Shown here piece by piece: positions 42,743 through 64,000 of a DNA stretch of 64,000 nt. The position numbers were made by a program, and so were the translations under genes. Source of the DNA: Enchytraeus crypticus. Its lineage: Eukaryota > Annelida > Clitellata > Enchytraeida > Enchytraeidae. Where the stretch lies: the NCBI GenBank assembly GCA_905160935.1, contig CAJHZI010000517.1, forward strand, positions 847,501 through 911,500, given 5' to 3'. Below the pieces are notes generated by a model that worked only from the letters and a program-made list of their open reading frames with translations, had not been told where the DNA came from and searched no databases. Every line of letters starts with the position of its first letter. The first letter of the stretch is position 1.

Positions 42743-43034
42743 ATTGCTCATCTTCATTTAATTACATGTCACATGTACATGTACATTGTATATAGGATAG
42801 GCATACAACTTACATGTAAGAAAAGATTAGCCCCTCATTGTGTAAGCTATTAAGCGATGATTCAGGACACTTAATTTTATTGTATGTTATTTTGAAACAT
42901 TTCTAATCCAGCTCCATACGACAGTCTTTGGATGGAGTATCAGACAATTTGGATTATGAGTTAGCAATTGCAGTGTGCAATGAGATTATAAATTGAATAT
43001 TGGTTGATTTTCTTTAGACGTAGGCCTATAAACA

Positions 43035-43870
43035 GTAGAGTATCCAGGAATTTTTAAGGGGGCGGGCGAATATATTTCTTGCACAGTGTTCACATGTTTT
43101 CGTTTACACCCACGCCTATTACCGGAATAATGGAAAACCAGATAAATGCCTAGGGGTGGGGGGCTCAAAATAGTTTCACTACTGACATTCGAATTGTTGT
43201 GGATGTAATAAATTTTAGTCTAATAATTTAATAATTCTATATTAACTTATGACAAGTGTTACAAATTATTAGGTAAGCTAATAATCAAGTCTTATAAGTC
43301 AAGCCAATATATTCAATATTATGTTTATCATTTTCTGCTATGGTTTTCAAAGATTTCAGGTTTCTAGCTTTGTAAGTTAAACAATGTGGAAAAATCCTAC
43401 AGAACTATAGCTGGGCTTACATTTCTAATAAAGGGTAGGATTTTCCACCCCTGAAGAAACTCAGCGGATGTGGACGAAATGCCAAATGACATAATTTAGG
43501 CTGAAGGGGCCTCAAGCCTCTCCCAGCCAAGGCTAGTAGCGTCAATGCTCCGGAACAGAGTTTGTATTTCTTTACTTACATCTTATTTACTCTTGCACAG
43601 TGGTTAAAGTAGGAATATGCTAAGTCCTAGTGGAAATATCAAAATTTTGTCGGACCCCATTCAATTATATAGGTCCCCTAGTATGTCAATTATCAAATAC
43701 AATTCAGAAATTTGGGAGTTAGTATAGCTGAGCTCTCCCTAGTACGCTACCCCTCCACTATAATAACAGTTCTTATATACATTCAAATAGTCATGGACAT
43801 AATGAAAATATAGTTTAAAATGTTTTTCGTTGGATCTAAGGTGCCCGGGCCGCTCTATTTCCTCGCCTTC
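43035..43870. mobile_element. Second hAT-like family, copy 3, inverted and decayed
   Basis: It runs opposite to copies 1 and 2. The left edge CAGTAGAGTATCCAGGAATT matches their right end reversed; the middle matches (GAAGAAACTCAGCGGATGTG, GGCTGAAGGGGC, CTTGCACAGTGGTTAAAGT); the right edge contains GGTGCCCGGGCC. No target duplication was found. Confidence 0.65.
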
Positions 43871-44309
43871 ATATAAAAAGTTGACAGCAACTGATCATCA
43901 AAGTAGACAGCGGGGAAAAAATGCTCAATTAGTCGATGAAGTAAAGTCCAGCCTATAAAAATTAATATTTAGATTTACTGATTTAAGCTGATTGAATCTA
44001 CTGTGTTTGCAGTTTAAATTGTGAAGATGGAACCATAAAAATTAAATGGAGGTAAAAATGTAAATTATTACATCGATTTTTGAAAATTGTTATAGTATTT
44101 GACGGCACGATGATTGTTTCAGAATTATGTGAATTAAAATGCTTATTTGAGCAACTACAAATACGTAGGTCAGTCAACGTCACAGAAGTAAAATTTGTGA
44201 CGCAATATTAACTTTTAAAGTTTAACGGATATACTTACTGTATATCTGTCATTCAAGTGTTTTTTAGCGTTTTATATTTAACTTAACATTTAAGTAATTC
44301 ATATCATGA

Positions 44310-44353
44310 AGAATGTGGAGGAGTTATATGTCATCGACCTGCCAATAGGCAGT

Positions 44354-44410
<57 letters not shown>

Positions 44411-44460
44411 GAAAGCGAGATTTTGAGAGAGAGAGAAAATAAGAGAGAGTGAGAGAGAAA
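44310..44460 (+). mobile_element. LINE-C 3' tip with long (GA)n
   Basis: GGAGGAGTTATATGTCATCG, stem-loop CTGCCAATAGGCAG, then over 100 bp of GA with a few breaks. Confidence 0.7.
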
Positions 44461-44704
44461 TTTGTTCTTACCAATTACTTATGGCCTATTTAAACATTAG
44501 ACAACATATGGCCTATTAGGCTATTACCTACTTATGTTTTAACTACTCGCTTGTTACTTATTACCTGTTTCATTGCCATATCTCTCAAACTCTATCGATT
44601 TATAATACACCATATTAAACTGTATTATGTGGTAAAATATCTCATTTTTAGCGGCAGGATTTTCTACCGTTAAATTTACCTCATTATTCGATATTCATAA
44701 TAGT

Positions 44705-44938
44705 GATAATAATTATCTCTCTCCTAGTGCACTGCCGACTGGCACGTACATGGTATATAAAACCTCCACTCTTTGTCTTTATTTTTTTTTCTTCATACCC
44801 ATATACGAGTGGATCTTTAAATCATTTAACATGATATACCATTAATAATGGAGGGATTCTGCTTATGACAAGGTGGGCCTCCTATGCTTTCCTCAGTTTC
44901 GAGTAACACTTACTGGGCAGGAGCGTCATAATAATAGC
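44705..44938 (-). repeat. S4 short element, second copy
   Basis: On the minus strand it has the S4 head (CGAAACTGAGGAAAGCATAG, GGCCCACCTTGTCATAAG) joined to the LINE-C tip (TTAAAGATCCACTCGTATA, CTGCCAxTCGGCAG-like) and a short GA tail. Confidence 0.65.
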
Positions 44939-44944
44939 AATATA

Positions 44945-45074
44945 GGCTGGAGCAAGTGGCAATGTCGGTTAGATATTCGACTGCGGATCAGTACGTGCGA
45001 GGTTCAAATTCTGGGCTCGCCCATCACTGACTTCGCTTTCTAGTGAAGAAACTGACGTTAACCTTAGCTTTACC
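44945..45074 (+). repeat. S1 tRNA-Arg SINE copy
   Basis: GGAGCAAGTGGCAATGTCGG, GACTGCGGATCAGTACGTGC, GGTTCAAATTC and full body to GCTTTACCA. It sits next to the S4 copy. Confidence 0.85.
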
Positions 45075-45217
45075 AATAGCAGTTGTAGTAGTAATATCAG
45101 TGATAGTAATAATTACAGTTATACTGCGACTACTACTAGTAATAATTTTTTTATTTTAAAATCCAAATAACTTTCAAACTTATTAAATCAGGATCAAAGT
45201 TGATATTAATCCTAATT

Positions 45218-45220
<3 letters not shown>

Positions 45221-45268
<48 letters not shown>
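45221..45268. repeat. (TA)n microsatellite
   Basis: About 22 TA units. Confidence 0.95.
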
Positions 45269-45274
<6 letters not shown>

Positions 45275-45385
45275 ATAGCCTATAGCTTGGGAGTACTATA
45301 GCTTCTGAGGTGGTTTCCCTTTTCCTTCCTCGGCTATTGTTCTGTCAGAGTTAAAGTGGATCTGATCGTAGGAGAGGCAGTTCTC
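45275..45385 (-). repeat. S2 SINE fragment
   Basis: Minus strand: GAGGAAGGAAAAGGGAAACC, CCTCAGAAGCTATAG, CCCAAGCTATAGGC, the middle of the S2 body. Confidence 0.55.
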
Positions 45386-45699
45386 CTTGGAGAGTTGTGT
45401 GTCAATTACATGTAAGTAAATGCTACCTCTACCATACAGCAGCTCAATGTTCAGTACAGACGCCCTTATTAGCGCTTATAATACCGATACTTCAGTGTTT
45501 GCACCTCACGATGTGCTCGCTAATTTTTGAATTAAGTTGTTAAGAGGCTTGACCTTCGCTGCAGGTTTCTGTGGGTGAGCTCTGTACCTAAGAGAACGAT
45601 ACAACATGACACCGAGATATGATGGGTGGAAATTATGAGATTGTCTTCCATTCATGAGGATTTTGAGTTTGCGTTTAGGTTAAATTAAGTGTGGATAAT

Positions 45700-45832
45700 G
45701 CACAGTTTTGTGTGGAGGATTAACTCGCTAATCACTGGAGTACTATTTATGGTTCATGAAAGCGGCATGTGAGCAGAAATATCTACATTGGAACTGCCCT
45801 TTAGCAGAACACTTGAGAGATATACTGGAATA
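45700..45832 (+). repeat. S2 SINE 3' fragment
   Basis: GGATTAACTCGCTAATC, CATGAAAGCGGCATGTGAGC, then a weakened stem-loop CTGCCCTTTAGCAG and GAGAGA. Confidence 0.5.
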
Positions 45833-46313
45833 ATGTCGTTAACTTTATGGCAGTGTGATTGAACTACTTGAAGTAGGTGGCACTTAGTACTCTTGGGAAT
45901 TAAAAAGTAATGTGTTAACTATAACGTTTAGGAAAAAGTCCAATGTTGTACACATTATCTTGAAAGTTAAACAGACACGTATATTTTACACATATAATTA
46001 CTTAGACATATTTAAAAAATAAATATATTGTGCTGCACAGGTAGATGACAGTAATGTAAAAATAGCAATGAAATCCAATGATAATAAAAAACAACACTAT
46101 CAATAACTGCAGCAAAATCCAATAAACACAGAAGCTCAATCATCACAAAATCACAATAATCACAGAATGTAAATCACAGAGAAAGATCAATAACTTTGAT
46201 ATCGTCAAATAACAAATTAGACCAAAGTCATCATAAAAATTACATTAATTTGCATATTCAAATATTTAAAGCACATAACAGGCTTTACATAACACAAAAA
46301 TTATATATCAAAT

Positions 46314-46314
<1 letters not shown>

Positions 46315-46362
<48 letters not shown>
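46315..46362. repeat. (CT)n microsatellite
   Basis: CT repeat with one TTCT break. Confidence 0.95.
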
Positions 46363-46364
46363 GA

Positions 46365-47390
46365 CTTTCTTTCATATTGTGGCTATCGAAGTACAAGACA
46401 TGAGCACGCTTCAATTTCAAATCAGAGATCTCCGTCGACCAATATAGGCCTATTTGAGTTGTCAAAGGTAAAGATCAGTTAGCTTGGGAAAATAGTGCTT
46501 AATGGTGGTTTCACATTGCCTTCATGCGTTGCTAACCATATAACCTGTATAAATAACTCTAGGCATTAAAGCATAAAACCCAGTGGCTCTAATTCTTTTA
46601 TTTCCAAGTTTCATACACTATAAAACAATAAAATATAATATCTCGCAAAAATGAATCAGTTCTAAAGGAAAATGTCAGCATATCAAATATGCCTAAGCTG
46701 TCGTATACAAATATAATTTGTTTTAGAACATAACAAATAGGCTGAATATCTCAATACAGTTCTAGCAAATATTCAGCCAATTTCCAAAGAGGTTGAATAG
46801 AAAATATGATTCGTCGTTATAAATGTCTTGATGGAAAAGTATAATTAAGAATAAAGCATAAAGGAACTCGATCATAAGGTGTATAATAGATAGAGTTTTT
46901 CTAAGCAATATTTGGCAGGTATAAGATAAAATTTGCAATTATACAACAAATGTGATAGTAAATTTTAAGAAAAACTTTTAAAATTAAATTCAAGTTAAAG
47001 AAGATAAAGAAATGAATATTTAAGACGAATAGATTTTCTCATTATTAATATAAATATTAGAAATAATTCAATATAAATATCTTATTTAGACAACAAGCGA
47101 ACATTTCGTATTAATTTAGAATAATTTATCAGAAGTTTAACATAATTCTTAAACGCCTCAAATTGTACTGAAAGTATAGAAACCATGAAAAAGCGAAGCC
47201 AATTATACGTACATGTAATTCGTTGTCAAGTATATTATTGACATATTTGAATTTTAGAAAATTGAGCTCTTTTCAATGTAGAGTAGAATATGCAAGTAGT
47301 TTATTAAATTATTATTTATAAAAGTATATCACTGCATAAAGTTTAGGATTGATTTTATCCCTTTACATTGTTATGTATACATTATTATTT
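46365..47390. other. AT-rich stretch, nothing recognised
   Basis: No exon-like GC rise, repeat family or long frame. Confidence 0.4.
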
Positions 47391-47391
47391 T

Positions 47392-47426
47392 ACATAGTTT
47401 CGTATATGATTAATACGAAACTATGT
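47392..47426. repeat. Perfect 14-bp hairpin
   Basis: ACATAGTTTCGTAT, 7-base loop, ATACGAAACTATGT. It lies at the edge of a decayed S1 SINE. Confidence 0.85.
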
Positions 47427-47500
47427 CAGTGCCGGCGAGCACTGGATTTGAAACGTGTAACTTAGTGGTCCAGGACATCTAACAGTGCTACCGAAACTCG
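47422..47500 (-). repeat. Decayed S1 SINE
   Basis: GTCAGTGCCGGCGAGCACTG and GATTTGAAACG match the S1 body/B-box side with many changes. Confidence 0.4.
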
Positions 47501-48033
47501 CTTAGTCAAGAACAGAATATGTAATATAGACTACAGTAGATACAACATGATCAAGTTCTGTCTAAATCTGGGCGAAAAGATTTAACTACTAAGTCCATGG
47601 AAAGACCTGATAAAGTAACATTTAAGAAACAAACACATTTACGGAACTGATAAGGGATCTGATCTGCACAATATAAATTTTTTAAGGCACAATTTATTTT
47701 TTAATTTAGCGACCTCTTTGTCGTCGGAATATGATATGAGGAGAGATAATTGAACTTGATGATTCAAGGAACCAAATATATGGTGAAGAGTACGACAGTA
47801 ATTAAATTTGATTTGTAAATGATACTGTTGAATAAATATGTACGTGATTTTTTAATGAAAAACAAAATCTAAAATATAAATATTGAAATTAAGTTAGTGT
47901 TAAAGCAAAGATTTGTCTAACAGAAACAAATAATAAAATATGCATGTACAATTGTGTATGCAGATAATGAATGTAAAAAATATAAGTCTCTTTTAAAGGA
48001 AAATCGAAATTTTGTCACGAGGTTTCATTTTTG

Positions 48034-48039
48034 TTTATT
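48034..48039 (-). terminator. Candidate poly(A) signal of gene A short form
   Basis: AATAAA on the minus strand, 135 nt past the putative stop at 48174. Confidence 0.35.
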
Positions 48040-48173
48040 TATGGAATAATTCACTGAAGGACTTTTGTTTTAGGAGACAACATGTATTAAAAAATGTGAT
48101 TGTATTATTTGACAATTCCTGTCTGACTGCAGTTAAACAAATGCCATCGGATAGTCTTGACTGATAGACATCG

Positions 48174-63959
<15,786 letters not shown>

Positions 63960-64000
63960 CTGACAGCATCAAAATACAATGTATTGAATGTATACGTGTA

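Overview
The window is nuclear DNA of an animal, most likely a marine invertebrate. It has AT-rich sequence, split genes with GT-AG introns, secreted mucin/SEA-type membrane proteins, many LINE, SINE, hAT and mariner copies, and long (TA)n and (GA)n tracts. I cannot name the phylum. There are no bacterial-type genes.

All host genes I can support lie on the minus strand. (1) 612-3890: three phase-compatible exons of a multi-pass membrane protein whose layout resembles the N-terminal half of a CPA1/NHE-type Na+/H+ exchanger. (2) 13220-37224: gene B, a ten-exon gene that joins into exactly 914 codons including the stop. It encodes a signal peptide, a long Ser/Thr mucin domain of about 21-residue repeats, a SEA-like domain, a Cys-rich EGF-like domain, one membrane helix and a short cytoplasmic tail. 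(3) 48174-63959 and beyond the right edge: gene A, a tandem paralogue with matching exon order and intron phases. Gene A also has a roughly 280-residue cytoplasmic exon with its own stop and AATAAA signal at 56 kb, which looks like an alternative last exon and has no counterpart in B.

The rest is mostly introns and intergenic DNA filled with mobile elements. An L2/CR1-like LINE with a (TTG)n tail has two long copies (14.7-16.9 and 32.9-35.4 kb) and one 3' fragment nested in another LINE. An RTE-like LINE with a (GAT)n tail has one long copy (6.5-9.2 kb), 3' fragments, a 46-bp micro-insertion with an 11-bp target duplication, and a short derivative keeping only both ends (12.1-12.4 kb). A third LINE, called LINE-C here, ends in a small stem-loop followed by (GA)n and has many fragments. 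At least two short families (S2, S4) end in a related stem-loop and (GA)n. A tRNA-Arg-derived SINE (S1) has about 17 copies. DNA transposons include a 1.39-kb hAT-like element with 8-bp target duplications, a second hAT-like family in three copies, a mariner, a 752-bp long-TIR MITE, a 154-bp MITE and a 2.9-kb element with terminal inverted repeats of about 370 bp. Minisatellites occur at 6.2, 10.8-11.9, 23.6, 40.0 and 61.1-61.7 kb; the last appears to have grown out of the head of an S1 SINE.

The points most worth a second look are the paired SEA-mucin receptors with divergent cytoplasmic ends, the LINE/short-element pairs that share 3' ends, and a 139-bp block identical between 30.5 and 42.3 kb inside SINE copies that otherwise differ by roughly 10-15 percent by eye. 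All calls come from reading the sequence; no database search was made.
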